64,000 nt of DNA from Streptomyces katrae (GCF_000717655.1 NZ_JNZY01000010.1:248001-312000); one strand, 5' to 3'; shown: positions 45,836-54,297, numbered from the stretch's first letter. Translations and numbers: made by a program. Notes: generated from the letters alone by a model not told the origin.

Positions 45836-45875
45836 GGCCTTCCGGGGCCGCCGCGGCCGGCGGATCCGGAAGGCC
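45836..45875 (-). terminator. Hairpin terminator of the I36 inhibitor gene
   Basis: GGCCTTCCGG (45836-45845) pairs with CCGGAAGGCC (45866-45875) around a GC-rich inner dyad. Read on the minus strand a T-rich run (GTTTTTGCG, near 45822) follows, as in an intrinsic terminator. Confidence 0.8.
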
Positions 45876-45893
45876 GTGTGAACGGGTGCTCGG

Positions 45894-46259
45894 TTACGGC
45901 CTGTTGAGGGTGATGGAGTTGATCGGGCCGAGGTCGGCGTAGACGCCCGTCCCCTCGGCGATGCGGGACCCGCAGCCGGCGCCGTTGTAGCCGGTGCACA
46001 GGCTGGCGGTGGCGCCGCCGTACTGGTTGTTGAGGACCCAGTGGTTGCCGAACTGGTTGCTCAGGTTGTGGGCTCCGTAGCTGTAGAAGATCTGGCTCGG
46101 CTTGACGGCCGGGTTCTGGTTCTGCGGGTAGATGCAGACCGCCCCGTACGGACAACCGGCCCAGTCGTCGGCAGGCTTGGCGTCGGCCGCGCCGCCCAGT
46201 GCGACGACGGCCGCGGCGGCGGTGGCGAGCGCGGCGGCGCCGCGGATCATCTTGCGCAT
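45894..46259 (-). CDS. Secreted peptidase inhibitor family I36-like protein
   Basis: A 121-residue small exported protein. Signal peptide MRKMIRGAAALATAAAAVVA, cleavage near ADA. The mature part is an I36/beta-gamma-crystallin-like domain: DWAGCPYGAVCIYPQNQ, YGAHNLSNQFGNHWVLNNQ, ASLCTGYNGAGCGS, with four Cys likely forming two disulfides. The type member is SMI of Streptomyces nigrescens, a metalloprotease inhibitor; inhibitory activity here is inferred only from the fold. ATG 46259 has AGGGGGACAAG directly upstream. Monocistronic with its own terminator. Confidence 0.9.
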   Translation of the reverse strand: MRKMIRGAAALATAAAAVVALGGAADAKPADDWAGCPYGAVCIYPQNQNPAVKPSQIFYSYGAHNLSNQFGNHWVLNNQYGGATASLCTGYNGAGCGSRIAEGTGVYADLGPINSITLNRP

Positions 46260-46619
46260 CTTGTCCCCCTGTTGGGTTGCCTCGGTGCTGACGTGCTGAC
46301 GCCATCAGCCTTGCCCGGCTGCCCGCGGGGGTCGACGGGTTGCCCGTTGCCCATCGGCGGACCGACCGGGAAACCGCCCCTGACCTGCCCGGTCGCGAGA
46401 GCGTGGTCAACTCGGCGGAGGCGGCGGGCAGCGCCCGCGGGGACACGATGGCGCCCGCCGCCACGCCCCCCGCAGGTGTCACCCGTGGTCACCGCCCGGC
46501 TCCCGTGCGGCGCCGTGATGTCCTCCTTCGCGAGGGCGGGCAGAATTGAGGGGGCAGCCCGTGTCCGCCACGCGGGCTCTGCAGCCACACGCGCGCCGTG
46601 CGCAGAAAGGGGCCTGCCG
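46260..46619. other. Intergenic region between divergent I36 and SpoIIE genes
   Basis: 360 bp with no credible gene: open frames crossing it lack starts with ribosome sites and have no domain sequence. It must contain promoters for both flanking genes; none is clear by eye. Confidence 0.5.
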
Positions 46620-48704
46620 ATGCCGTCGGACCGGCTGGGGGGCGCGGTGGATCCCGGCCCGATCCGGTCCGAACCGGGATCGTTGCTGGAACACGTGGTG
46701 GTGGCCGTCTTCGGCATCGACGACGAGGACCGGGTCTGCTACTGGGGCCCCGGCGCGCAGAGCCTCTTCGGCCACGAGGCCCGGTCGGTGCTGTCGCAGC
46801 CCGCGGCGGTCCTCTTCCCCGAGCCGGCCCCCGGCGAAGGTCCGGGCGGTGCCGCGCAGCTCGCGGAGCGCGCCCGCGCCCTCGGCTACTGGCGCGTACG
46901 GCTGCCCGCACTGCACCGGGACGGCACGGTGTTCGACTGCGGCTTCCGGGTCTTCCCGATGACCGGCTCCACGGGCGGTTCCGTGGTCATGGGGCTGGCG
47001 AGCCGCGGTGACGAGCTGGACCGGGTGAAGACCAACCTGTCCTTCCTCGACGCCCTCTTCGAGACCTGCCCGATCGGCCTGGTCATGCTCGACGAGGAGT
47101 TGCGGTACGTCCACCTCAACCAGGCACTCGCCGACATGGACGGGGTCCCGCTCGAGGAGCACCTGGGCCGCCGGATGGCGGACATCATGATCACCTCCGA
47201 CGGCGGGGAATACCAGCGCATGCTGCGGGTCGTGGCCCAGGAGGGCCGGCCCGTGATCGGCGCCCTGGTGGGGCTGCGCACCCCCGGCCATCCGGACCGC
47301 GACCAGGTGCGCTCGGTCAGCTTCTTCCCGCTCAGCGGAGCGGGGGACACCCGGCGCGGTGTGGGCGGGCTCCTGCTGGACGTCACGGAGCGGGAGCAGG
47401 CCATCCTGGAGGCGACGGCAGCCCGCCGGCGCCTGGCCCTGCTCGACCGGGCGGCGGCGAGCATCGGCACCACCCTGGACCTGAAGACCACCGCGCGCGA
47501 GCTGGTCGACGCGGTGGTCCCGGACTTCTGCGACGCCTGCGTCGTCGAACTCGTGGAGTGGATGGACGAGACCGAGGCCTTTGACCCGGCGCTGCCGGTG
47601 ACCACCCGCCGGATCGCATCCGGCACCACGCTCCCCGAGCCCGCCGTCGAACTCGTGAGCGGCCTGGAGCAGGTCACGTACCCGCCGGGCTCCAACATCC
47701 ACCAGATGCTGAGCACGGAGCGCCCGCTCTGCTTCACCGTCGACGAGGACTTCGCGACCCGGACCGTCGTGCACCAGCAGCGCGCGCAGCTGCTGCTGGA
47801 CAGTGGGCTGGCCGGCATCCTCATGGCACCGCTCGTCGCCCGCGGCACGGTGCAGGGCATCGCCATGTTCGGCCGCTCCGCCGCCCGCCCGGCCTTCGCC
47901 GAGGAGGATCTCGGCCTCGCCGGCGAACTGGCCTCCCGGGCCGCGCTGTGCCTCGACAACGCCCGGCTGTACAGCAGGGTCCAGCACATCGCGCTCACCC
48001 TCCAGCGGGCCCTGCTGCCCAGCGCCCCCGCCGGCGGCCCGTACGTGGACATCAGCCACCGCTACCTGCCCGGCAGCACCGTCACCGAGGTCGGCGGCGA
48101 CTGGTACGACGCGATCGCCCTGTCCGGCGACCGGGTCGCCCTCGTGGTCGGCGACGTGATGGGACACGGCGTGCCCGCCGCCGCGGCCATGGGCCGGCTG
48201 CGGATCACCGCGAAGACCCTCGCCCGGCACACCGCGGAGCCCGCGGACCTCCTCGAGGAGCTCGACGTCTGCGCCCAGGAGGCCGGCATCGAGTGGGCGA
48301 CCTGCCTGTACCTGCTCTACGACCCGCACACCGGCCGCGCCCGCATCGCCAGCGCCGGCCACCCGCCGCCCCTGGTACGCCACCGGGACGGGACGGTGCA
48401 CACCATCGGCGACGTACTGGGGGTCCCGCTCGGCGTGGGCGGCGTACCGTACCGGGCGATCGAGATCGACCTTCCCGAGGGCGCCACCGTGGCCCTGTAC
48501 ACCGACGGCCTCATCGAGGCCCGGGGCAAGGACATCGACACCGGAATGGACGCACTGCGCGAGCAGCTGCGCGCGCCCCTGGGCTCGCTGGAGGAGGCCG
48601 CCGACCGCATCCTCGCGAACCTCCTGCCCGACACGGCGACCGACGACACGGTCCTCGTCCTGGCCCGGGTCAGCTCGGTCCCCGGCCGCTCGCCGGCCGG
48701 GTGA
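46620..48704 (+). CDS. PAS-PAS-GAF-SpoIIE (PP2C) phosphatase
   Basis: A 694-residue cytoplasmic signalling phosphatase. Order: PAS-like domain about 20-130 (VVVAVFGIDDEDRVCYWGPG), second PAS about 140-260 (FETCPIGLVMLDEELRYVHLNQ, LLDVTEREQAI), GAF about 280-450 (LALLDRAAASIGTTLDL, GILMAPLVARGTVQGI), SpoIIE/PP2C about 465-690 (QRALLPSAPAGG, VGGDWYDAIAL, VGDVMGHGVPAAAAM, RIASAGHPPPLV, LYTDGLIEARG, TDDTVLVLAR). All metal-binding Asp residues of the PP2C core are present. It likely dephosphorylates an anti-sigma antagonist. ATG 46620 has AGAAAGGGG upstream. Confidence 0.94.
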   Translation: MPSDRLGGAVDPGPIRSEPGSLLEHVVVAVFGIDDEDRVCYWGPGAQSLFGHEARSVLSQPAAVLFPEPAPGEGPGGAAQLAERARALGYWRVRLPALHRDGTVFDCGFRVFPMTGSTGGSVVMGLASRGDELDRVKTNLSFLDALFETCPIGLVMLDEELRYVHLNQALADMDGVPLEEHLGRRMADIMITSDGGEYQRMLRVVAQEGRPVIGALVGLRTPGHPDRDQVRSVSFFPLSGAGDTRRGVGGLLLDVTEREQAILEATAARRRLALLDRAAASIGTTLDLKTTARELVDAVVPDFCDACVVELVEWMDETEAFDPALPVTTRRIASGTTLPEPAVELVSGLEQVTYPPGSNIHQMLSTERPLCFTVDEDFATRTVVHQQRAQLLLDSGLAGILMAPLVARGTVQGIAMFGRSAARPAFAEEDLGLAGELASRAALCLDNARLYSRVQHIALTLQRALLPSAPAGGPYVDISHRYLPGSTVTEVGGDWYDAIALSGDRVALVVGDVMGHGVPAAAAMGRLRITAKTLARHTAEPADLLEELDVCAQEAGIEWATCLYLLYDPHTGRARIASAGHPPPLVRHRDGTVHTIGDVLGVPLGVGGVPYRAIEIDLPEGATVALYTDGLIEARGKDIDTGMDALREQLRAPLGSLEEAADRILANLLPDTATDDTVLVLARVSSVPGRSPAG

Positions 48705-48846
48705 CGGCTCGCCGGCCGCCGGGTGCAGGGCGGCCCGGGGCGGGCCACGGGAACCGGATCATGGCGGTGCGGCGTCGTCGTACCGTGCGACGTCGTGCGA
48801 AGGGCCACGATGCGGGGGGACGCCGAACCGACCGGGAGCAGGACGC

Positions 48847-49854
48847 GTGGGGAAGCAGTGGTCATGGCGGTGGCCGTCGCGGTGGCGTCGGCAGGGGTCG
48901 TGGCGCGGGCGGGGGCGGGTGCTCACCGGGCTGGCGGTCCTCGTCGCCTGCCTGCTCGTCTTCCACGGTGCGGTGCCCGATGCGGCGGGCCGTCCCGGCA
49001 GCCTGCTGGAGACGTTCCTCCCCTGGCTCGGCCTGGCCGTCCCGGTCCTGCTGGCCTCGGCGCTGCTGCGCCGCTCGGCCCCGGCCGCCTGCGCGGTGCT
49101 GCTGCCCGCGGCCGCCTGGCTCGGCCTCTTCGGCGCCTTCCTGGTCCCCGGCGACAACCGGACCCCCGACCTCCTCGCGGTCCAGCACAACGTCAGCGAC
49201 GAGAACCCCGATCCGGCGGGCACCGCGCGCGCCCTGGCCGGGACCCGGGCCGATCTCATCGCCCTGGAGGAGCTGACGCCCGCCGCCGCGCCGGCGTTCG
49301 CGGCGGTGCTCGCACCGGAGTATCCGTACCACGCGGTCGAGGGCACGGTCGGGCTCTGGTCGAAGCACCCGCTGGAGCAGGTGCGGCCGGTGGACATCCG
49401 GCCGGCAGGCCTGGGGGAGGACTGGAACCGCGGACTGCGGGCCACCGCCCGTACGCCGAACGGCGAAGTCGCCGTCTACGTGGCACACCTGCCCTCGGTG
49501 CGCCTCAGTCCGGCGCACGGATTCGGCTCCGCACGGCGGGACGAGAGCGCCGCACGGCTCGGTGCCGCGATCGCCGCGGAGCGGACGGACCCGCTGATCC
49601 TGCTCGGGGACCTCAACAGCACGGTGGACGACCGCGGACTGGATCCGGTCGCGGCGCGGCTGAACCCGCCGAGCCGGGACTTCGCGTTCAGCTGGCCCGC
49701 GGCACTGCCGATGGCCCGGATCGACCAGGTCATGACCCGCGCGGCGGCCGTCACCCGGGTCCGGGCGCTGCCGGCGACGGGCAGCGACCACCTGCCCGTT
49801 GCCGCGCACATCACGTGGCACGGTGCCGGGCGGGACTCCGGCTCGCGTCAGTGA
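48847..49854 (+). CDS. Membrane-anchored endonuclease/exonuclease/phosphatase (EEP) family protein
   Basis: A 335-residue protein. Arg/Trp-rich start, three membrane segments (about 26-46, 58-75, 80-100), then an EEP hydrolase domain on the outer face. The metal/phosphate site shows as LAVQHNVSDENP, LIALEELT, VAVYVAHLPS, LILLGDLNSTVDD and ATGSDHLPVAAHI (catalytic Asp-His). Known streptomycete members are secreted or tethered phosphodiesterases; the substrate is unknown. GTG 48847 is the likely start. It ends 7 bp inside the convergent 41-residue ORF. Confidence 0.88.
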   Translation: MGKQWSWRWPSRWRRQGSWRGRGRVLTGLAVLVACLLVFHGAVPDAAGRPGSLLETFLPWLGLAVPVLLASALLRRSAPAACAVLLPAAAWLGLFGAFLVPGDNRTPDLLAVQHNVSDENPDPAGTARALAGTRADLIALEELTPAAAPAFAAVLAPEYPYHAVEGTVGLWSKHPLEQVRPVDIRPAGLGEDWNRGLRATARTPNGEVAVYVAHLPSVRLSPAHGFGSARRDESAARLGAAIAAERTDPLILLGDLNSTVDDRGLDPVAARLNPPSRDFAFSWPAALPMARIDQVMTRAAAVTRVRALPATGSDHLPVAAHITWHGAGRDSGSRQ

Positions 49855-49973
49855 TCGGCTGAGGCGCGCTCGTGGACGAGGTCGGTGAGGTCTGCGAAGC
49901 GCCGCAGCGCGTGCTCGCTGCGGGCCGTGACCGGGCGGGGCTCCACGGGCTCCAGCTCCACCGTGGCGGTCAT
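49848..49973 (-). CDS. 41-residue ORF coupled to the MazG-like gene
   Basis: A short acidic peptide (MTATVELEPVEPRPV to VHERASADH), helical in its second half. Its ATG overlaps the stop of the MazG-like gene (ATGA), the classic coupling arrangement, which supports it being translated. No homolog is known to me. It could be a small modulator or a remnant; its 3' end overlaps the convergent EEP gene by 7 bp. Confidence 0.55.
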   Translation of the reverse strand: MTATVELEPVEPRPVTARSEHALRRFADLTDLVHERASADH

Positions 49974-50308
49974 CGGGGACTCCCCGCCCCGTCGCCCGCT
50001 CCGCCCGGGGTTTCGATGCGGTGCAGCACGCCCCGCTCGTCCCGGACGTAGACGCGGTCGCGGTTCTTGGCCAGCTTCCGCTCCACCTCGGACTCCAGGT
50101 CGATGCCGTTCATCTCGGCGAGCGCCGCGACGTACAGGACCACGTCCGCGAGCTCCTCCCCGAAGTCGGGCAGCTTCTTGCGCCACGCGGTGAACGCTTC
50201 CCCGACCTCGGCCGTCAGCAGCCCGAACTCCAGTGCCACGTCAGTGGTGTTGAAGCCCTTCGAGAGCTTGTTGTCCCAGGCGAGCTGCTGGGCCGAGCGG
50301 ATGTCCAC
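49970..50308 (-). CDS. MazG-like nucleotide pyrophosphohydrolase
   Basis: A 112-residue single-domain MazG/MazG-like all-alpha NTP pyrophosphatase. Metal ligands are seen in TAEVGEAFTAW (ExxE) and FGEELADVVLYVAAL (ExxxD), the hallmark arrangement. Such enzymes remove non-canonical or excess nucleotides. GTG 50308 has GGAGG 6 nt upstream. It starts about 45 bp from the end of the second MITE copy, which may separate it from its old promoter. Followed by the coupled 41-residue ORF. Confidence 0.88.
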   Translation of the reverse strand: MDIRSAQQLAWDNKLSKGFNTTDVALEFGLLTAEVGEAFTAWRKKLPDFGEELADVVLYVAALAEMNGIDLESEVERKLAKNRDRVYVRDERGVLHRIETPGGAGDGAGSPR

Positions 50309-50353
50309 CGGTTCCTCCGGGCGTGCGTACGGGAGTTGGCTGCCCGGTGAGCC

Positions 50354-50478
50354 TAAGGGCTGTCCCGCAATCCCCGGCGGGCGCACGACGCCGGCTACGC
50401 CGCCTCGCCGCGTTGTCGGAGCGCCCGAATACGCCCAGTATGCGGACGCTCCTCGCCCAGGGCGTGCACCGCCGACTG
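50354..50478. mobile_element. Truncated MITE-like element (copy 2)
   Basis: The first 37 bases (from 50354) are identical to those of the element at 28564, and similarity continues with scattered differences through TCGCCGCGTTGTCGGA and TATGCGGACGC to about 50478; the right terminal repeat is missing. The left end starts with TAAGGGCTGTCCCG as in copy 1. The 3' end of the NTF2-like gene lies within it. Confidence 0.75.
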
Positions 50479-50826
50479 GGGCCTCACCATCACGGTGAAC
50501 TCCTTGATCCGGCCGTCCTCGGCGTAGTGCAGCAGGTCGATGCCGTGGATCGCCTTGCCGTTCACCGTCGCGCGGAAGAGCAGGACCTCCGAAGGGGACA
50601 CCGTGCCGTCGACGCTCGTCTCGGCGGTGCCGGCGTACTGCCCGACGTAGCTGAAGTCCTCGAAGGTGCGCAGCAGCACTCCGAAGAGACCCAGCACCAT
50701 CGGCCGGCCCTCGAACGGCGTGAACTTCACGGGGCTGTACAGGCGGACGTCCTCGGTGAACAGGGCCTCCAGGGCAGTGGTGTCCCGGCTGTCGACGGCG
50801 GCGCGGAAGCGGTCTGCTGCGGTCAC
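50395..50826 (-). CDS. SnoaL/NTF2-like protein with MITE-derived C-terminus
   Basis: A 143-residue NTF2-fold protein: AADRFRAAVDSRDTTALEALF, VRLYSPVKFTPFEG, GQYAGTAETS, LFRATVNGKAIHGIDLLHY, GRIKEFTVMVRP. These are small polyketide-cyclase or isomerase-like or ligand-binding proteins. About the last 28 residues (after VRPQSA: HALGEERPHTGRIR to the end) and the stop are encoded inside the truncated MITE-like element, so the original C-terminus has been replaced. Starts GTG 50826 and is divergent from the PadR gene, its probable regulator. Confidence 0.85.
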   Translation of the reverse strand: MTAADRFRAAVDSRDTTALEALFTEDVRLYSPVKFTPFEGRPMVLGLFGVLLRTFEDFSYVGQYAGTAETSVDGTVSPSEVLLFRATVNGKAIHGIDLLHYAEDGRIKEFTVMVRPQSAVHALGEERPHTGRIRALRQRGEAA

Positions 50827-50958
50827 GGCTTCTCCTTGACGGTGCTCGGCTACGTCTGGTTACTCACCCATGTGATTAGTCAGATTCTTGAGTATCATGC
50901 GCAGGGTGTCCATGGACAGGGGCCACAGCGGAAACAGGGAAGTGAAGGAGGCGGTCCG
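50827..50958. promoter_or_regulatory. Divergent PadR/NTF2 promoter region
   Basis: 132 bp with an AT-rich core at 50869-50900. It contains a loose dyad, ATGTGA and TATCAT flanking GATTAGTCAGATTCTTG, of the ATGT/ACAT type bound by PadR proteins. The site is suggestive, not certain. Confidence 0.5.
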
Positions 50959-51528
50959 ATGGCTTTGCGCCACGCCGTACTGGCGGCGCTGCTGGACGAG
51001 GAGCTGAGCGGGTACCAACTGGCCAAGGCTTTCGACCTCGGTGTGGCCAACTTCTGGCACGCGCTCCCGCAGCAGCTCTACGCCGAGCTGACCCGGCTGG
51101 AGAAGGACGGGCTGATCACCGGCCGGGAAGTGATCCAGGACACCCGGCCCACCAAGCGCCTGTTCACCGTCACCGACGCCGGCCTCGCCGAGCTGGAGCA
51201 GTTCACCGCCTCCGCCACCAAGCCCTCCTCCATCCGCGACGACCTGGTCGTCAAGGTCCAGGCCGCCGACCACGTCGACACCGCGACGCTCATCGCGCAG
51301 CTCACCGAGCGCGCCGCCTTCGCCCAGGCCAAGGCCGACCTGTTCACCGGTCTGCTGCGCACCATGCGCGGCGACCGTACCGAGGAGGACTTCCTGCGGT
51401 ACGGCGACCGCATCGGCCCCTATCTCACCTGCCTGCGCGGTCTCGCCTTCGAGCGGGGCAACCGCGACTGGTGCGCACGTACGATCGCGGTCCTGCGGGA
51501 GCGGGAGGTGGCCCGTGCCGGGCGCTGA
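50959..51528 (+). CDS. PadR-family transcriptional regulator
   Basis: A 189-residue PadR/Vir-type winged-helix regulator. Residues 1-85: ALRHAVLAALLDEELSGYQLAKAFD, FWHALPQQLYAELTRLEKDGLI, PTKRLFTVTDAGLAEL. The C-terminal helical dimerisation part (AQLTERAAFAQAKADLFTGLL) is of the long, subfamily-1 type. ATG 50959 follows GAAGGAGGCGG. It is divergent from the NTF2-like gene and overlaps the SGNH hydrolase gene by 14 bp, so it probably controls both sides. Confidence 0.93.
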   Translation: MALRHAVLAALLDEELSGYQLAKAFDLGVANFWHALPQQLYAELTRLEKDGLITGREVIQDTRPTKRLFTVTDAGLAELEQFTASATKPSSIRDDLVVKVQAADHVDTATLIAQLTERAAFAQAKADLFTGLLRTMRGDRTEEDFLRYGDRIGPYLTCLRGLAFERGNRDWCARTIAVLREREVARAGR

Positions 51529-52291
51529 GCACCAGTACCTGCGCTACGTCGCCCTGGGCGACAGCCAGACCGAGGGCGTCGGCGACGGCGACGACACGAC
51601 CGGCCTGCGCGGGCTCGCCGACCGGCTCGCCGAGCGCCTCGCCCTCCACAGCCCCGGCCTGCGGTACGCCAACCTGGCCGTCCGCGGCCGACTCGCCGGG
51701 CAGGTCCGCGCCGAGCAGCTCGGGCCGGCCCTCGCCCTGCGCCCGGACCTGGCCACCGTGGTCGCGGGCGTCAACGACGTGCTGCGGCCGCGGTTCGACG
51801 CCGACGGGGTCGCCGGCCACCTCGAGGCGATGTTCGGCGCCCTCACCGCCCAGGGCGCCCGCGTGGCCACGATGACCTTTCCGGACCTCGCGCGGATCAC
51901 CCCGCTCGCCCGTCCGCTCGCCCCGCGGGTGAGCGCCCTCAACGACCGGATCCGCGCGGCCGCCGGCCGCCACGGTGTGGTCGTCGTCGAGACGGGACAC
52001 CATCCGGTGGTCACCGATTCCCGCCTGTGGAGCGCCGACCGGCTGCACGCCGGCCCGCTCGGGCACGAGCGGATCGCCGCCTCGCTCGCCCACGCCCTCG
52101 ACCTGCCGGGCAGCGACGACTCCTGGACGCACCCGCTGCCCCCGGCCCGGGCGGCTTCGCCCACGGTCCTCGCCGAACTGCGCTGGGCCGCCGCGTTCCT
52201 GGGCCCCTGGCTGGGCCGGCGCCTGCGCGGCCGTTCCTCCGGGGACGCCCGCACGGCCAAGCGCCCGGAGCTCCTCCCCGTGCGGGCCTGA
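51515..52291 (+). CDS. SGNH/GDSL-family hydrolase
   Basis: A 258-residue esterase-like enzyme without signal peptide. Family blocks: block I YVALGDSQTEGVGDG (nucleophilic Ser), block II-like NLAVRGRLAGQ (Gly), block III VVAGVNDVL (Asn), block V ADRLHAGPLGHERIA (Asp-x-x-His). The GDSxTEG form is common in actinobacterial cytosolic members. GTG 51515 lies 14 bp inside the PadR gene, so it is translated with the regulator. Substrate unknown; a 60-residue C-terminal extension after the hydrolase core is Arg/Ala-rich. Confidence 0.92.
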   Translation: MPGAEHQYLRYVALGDSQTEGVGDGDDTTGLRGLADRLAERLALHSPGLRYANLAVRGRLAGQVRAEQLGPALALRPDLATVVAGVNDVLRPRFDADGVAGHLEAMFGALTAQGARVATMTFPDLARITPLARPLAPRVSALNDRIRAAAGRHGVVVVETGHHPVVTDSRLWSADRLHAGPLGHERIAASLAHALDLPGSDDSWTHPLPPARAASPTVLAELRWAAAFLGPWLGRRLRGRSSGDARTAKRPELLPVRA

Positions 52292-52295
52292 GCGG

Positions 52296-53534
52296 TCAGG
52301 GCGCCGCCGTCGCGAGGCGGCGGCGCAGCATTTTGCGCGCGTACAGCAGGTGCACGATCGCCTCGGCGGCCAGGAGCAGGACGACCAGCCACGGCGCGAG
52401 GTGGCCGGCGCCCCAGACGACGAGCAGCGGAATGCAGATGCCCGGAACAGCCCAGACGGCGACGGAGGCCGGGGGGCGGCCGTAGCGCAGCGCGATGCAG
52501 GCGTGGGCCGAGTGGTAGAGCGCCAGGCCGCCGGCCAGGGCCCACACCGCGCCGGCCGGAAGATGGGCGTGGCCGGCCTCCTCGACGGCGGTGGCCAGGC
52601 CCGCGGCCATGCACAACACGCCCGCGGTCACGAAGAAGTGCAGGAAGCCGCCGATGTCGCGGGCGAGGAGGTAGGCCTGTTGGTCGTCGGCCTTGGCGAG
52701 CATCAGCTCGGCCGAGGTCGAGCCGAAGTCGAAGTACGACCACCAGAGCGCGGCGAGCAGCACGAAGCCCAGGGCGCCGACGATCCCGGCCCGCAGGCTC
52801 CAGGTGTGGTCGGCGGAGGTCACCAGCGCGATCACGGATTCGCCGAGCACGATGATGACGAACAGCCCGACCCGCTCGACGATGTGCCCGGTGTCCAGGC
52901 GGGCGGGCATCCGGCGGCCGCGCGCGGTCAGGAGCAGCGCCATCTCGGCGGCGATGAGTACCGCCCACACCACGTACTGCCAGGGTGTGGGTACCGCGGC
53001 CGAGGCGGCCCACAGCAGGCCCGACGCGAGGCAGTAGCTCAGGGGGCGCCAGCGCGGGACGCGCCGGGGCTCGGGGTACTTGGTGGCCGGCCACCACAGC
53101 CCGAGCAGCACCAGCCGGGTGCCGGCGTACCCGAGGGCGTAGACGGACCCGCGGTCCGTGTCGGCCTCGGGCACGGAGGCGGCCATGACGGCGATGCAGA
53201 GCATGGCGGACAGCATGAGCAGCCGGCGGCGGGGGCTGTTGTCCACGAAGACGTTCGCCGAGACCGTGAGGTTGATCCACAGCCACCAGGGCGGGAAGTA
53301 GAGCGCCAGGAACACGGCGAAGTCGCGCAGGCCGGGATCACCGTGCAGCCGGTGCGAGAGCTGGGCGGCGAGCGCGACGAAGACGAGGTCGAAGAAGAGT
53401 TCCAGCCAGTCGGCGTGACGCCCTTCGGGCGCATGGCCGTCCGGAGCCGCGTTCGCGCCCGTCTGAGGTGTGCCCATGGGTCCGCCCGGGTCCGTGCCGC
53501 CGCCGTCGCGGCCTGTGTCCTCGTACGAGATCAC
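52296..53534 (-). CDS. Low-temperature requirement A (LtrA) family membrane protein
   Basis: A 412-residue polytopic protein with about 11 membrane segments. The LtrA signature is clear: WLELFFDLVFVALAAQLSH, then HIVERVGLFVIIVLGESVIAL and WWSYFDFG. The family is named from Listeria cold growth, but its biochemical role is unknown. GTG 53534 lies 8 bp from the stop of the racemase gene upstream on the same strand, so the two are very likely one operon; ATG 53477 is an alternative that would drop the first 19 residues. Confidence 0.92.
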   Translation of the reverse strand: MISYEDTGRDGGGTDPGGPMGTPQTGANAAPDGHAPEGRHADWLELFFDLVFVALAAQLSHRLHGDPGLRDFAVFLALYFPPWWLWINLTVSANVFVDNSPRRRLLMLSAMLCIAVMAASVPEADTDRGSVYALGYAGTRLVLLGLWWPATKYPEPRRVPRWRPLSYCLASGLLWAASAAVPTPWQYVVWAVLIAAEMALLLTARGRRMPARLDTGHIVERVGLFVIIVLGESVIALVTSADHTWSLRAGIVGALGFVLLAALWWSYFDFGSTSAELMLAKADDQQAYLLARDIGGFLHFFVTAGVLCMAAGLATAVEEAGHAHLPAGAVWALAGGLALYHSAHACIALRYGRPPASVAVWAVPGICIPLLVVWGAGHLAPWLVVLLLAAEAIVHLLYARKMLRRRLATAAP

Positions 53535-53541
53535 GGTATGA

Positions 53542-54261
53542 CTAGCCGAGGGCGCGTGCCGATCGCCGGGGCGTCGACAGTGCCGCCTCGACCGCGGCTT
53601 CCACGTGGATCCGGGCGGTGGGGAAGACGGGTACGGGGCTGTCCTCGGCGCCGATGAGCAGCTCGATCTCGGTGCAGCCCAGGATGATCCCCTCGGCGCC
53701 GACGGCCACCAGGTCCTGGATGACCTGCTGGTACGCGGCCCGGGACTCCTCGCGGACCAGGCCCAGGCACAGCTCCTCGTAGATCACCCGGTGCACGAGC
53801 GCACGCCCGTCGGCATCGGGGACGCACACCTCGAGTCCGCCCGCCGCGAGCCGGCCGCGGTAGAAGTCCTGTTCCATCGTGAACGCGGTCCCCAGGAGGC
53901 CCACCCGGGTCAGGCCCGCCGCCTTCACGGCGTTCGCGGTGGCGTCGGCGAGATGCAGCAGGGGCACCGAGATGCCCGCCCGGACGCGGTCGGCGACCTT
54001 GTGCATGGTGTTCGTACAGATGAGCACGAGGTCCGCACCGGCGGCTTCCAGGCGCTGGGCCGCTGACGCCAGCACCTCGCCGGCCTCGGTCCACCGTCCC
54101 TCGGCCTGCAGCTGCTCGATCTCCGCGAAGTCCACCGAGTACAGCACGCAGCGGGCGGAATGCAGCCCCCCGAGCCGGTCACGGGTGAGTTCGTTCAACA
54201 GCCGGTAGTACTCGGCCGTCGATTCCCAGCTCATTCCTCCGAGCAGTCCGATCGTCTTCAT
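53542..54261 (-). CDS. Aspartate/glutamate racemase family protein
   Basis: A 239-residue cofactor-independent racemase. Two catalytic Cys are visible, in LICTNTMHKVAD (about 80) and IILGCTEIELLIG (about 190); the N-terminal MKTIGLLGGMSWESTAEYY is typical of the YgeA-like aspartate racemase group, which may have broad or different substrates. ATG 54261 has no ribosome-binding site, and with a GATACC box 13 nt upstream the mRNA may be nearly leaderless. Downstream LtrA gene in the same operon. Confidence 0.92.
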   Translation of the reverse strand: MKTIGLLGGMSWESTAEYYRLLNELTRDRLGGLHSARCVLYSVDFAEIEQLQAEGRWTEAGEVLASAAQRLEAAGADLVLICTNTMHKVADRVRAGISVPLLHLADATANAVKAAGLTRVGLLGTAFTMEQDFYRGRLAAGGLEVCVPDADGRALVHRVIYEELCLGLVREESRAAYQQVIQDLVAVGAEGIILGCTEIELLIGAEDSPVPVFPTARIHVEAAVEAALSTPRRSARALG

Positions 54262-54297
54262 AAGCGCTGAAGGTATCAGGCGCGATTTACATAAGCG
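54259..54297 (-). promoter_or_regulatory. CATAAGCG direct repeat at the racemase start
   Basis: CATAAGCG occurs at 54259-54266 (covering the start codon) and 54290-54297, 31 bp apart, three helical turns. A -10-like GATACC lies between them on the coding strand. It may be an operator for this probably short-leader transcript. Confidence 0.4.

Noticed and set aside
53542..54066. Antisense frame over the racemase gene.
   Set aside because: No domain features; the racemase frame has both catalytic Cys motifs.
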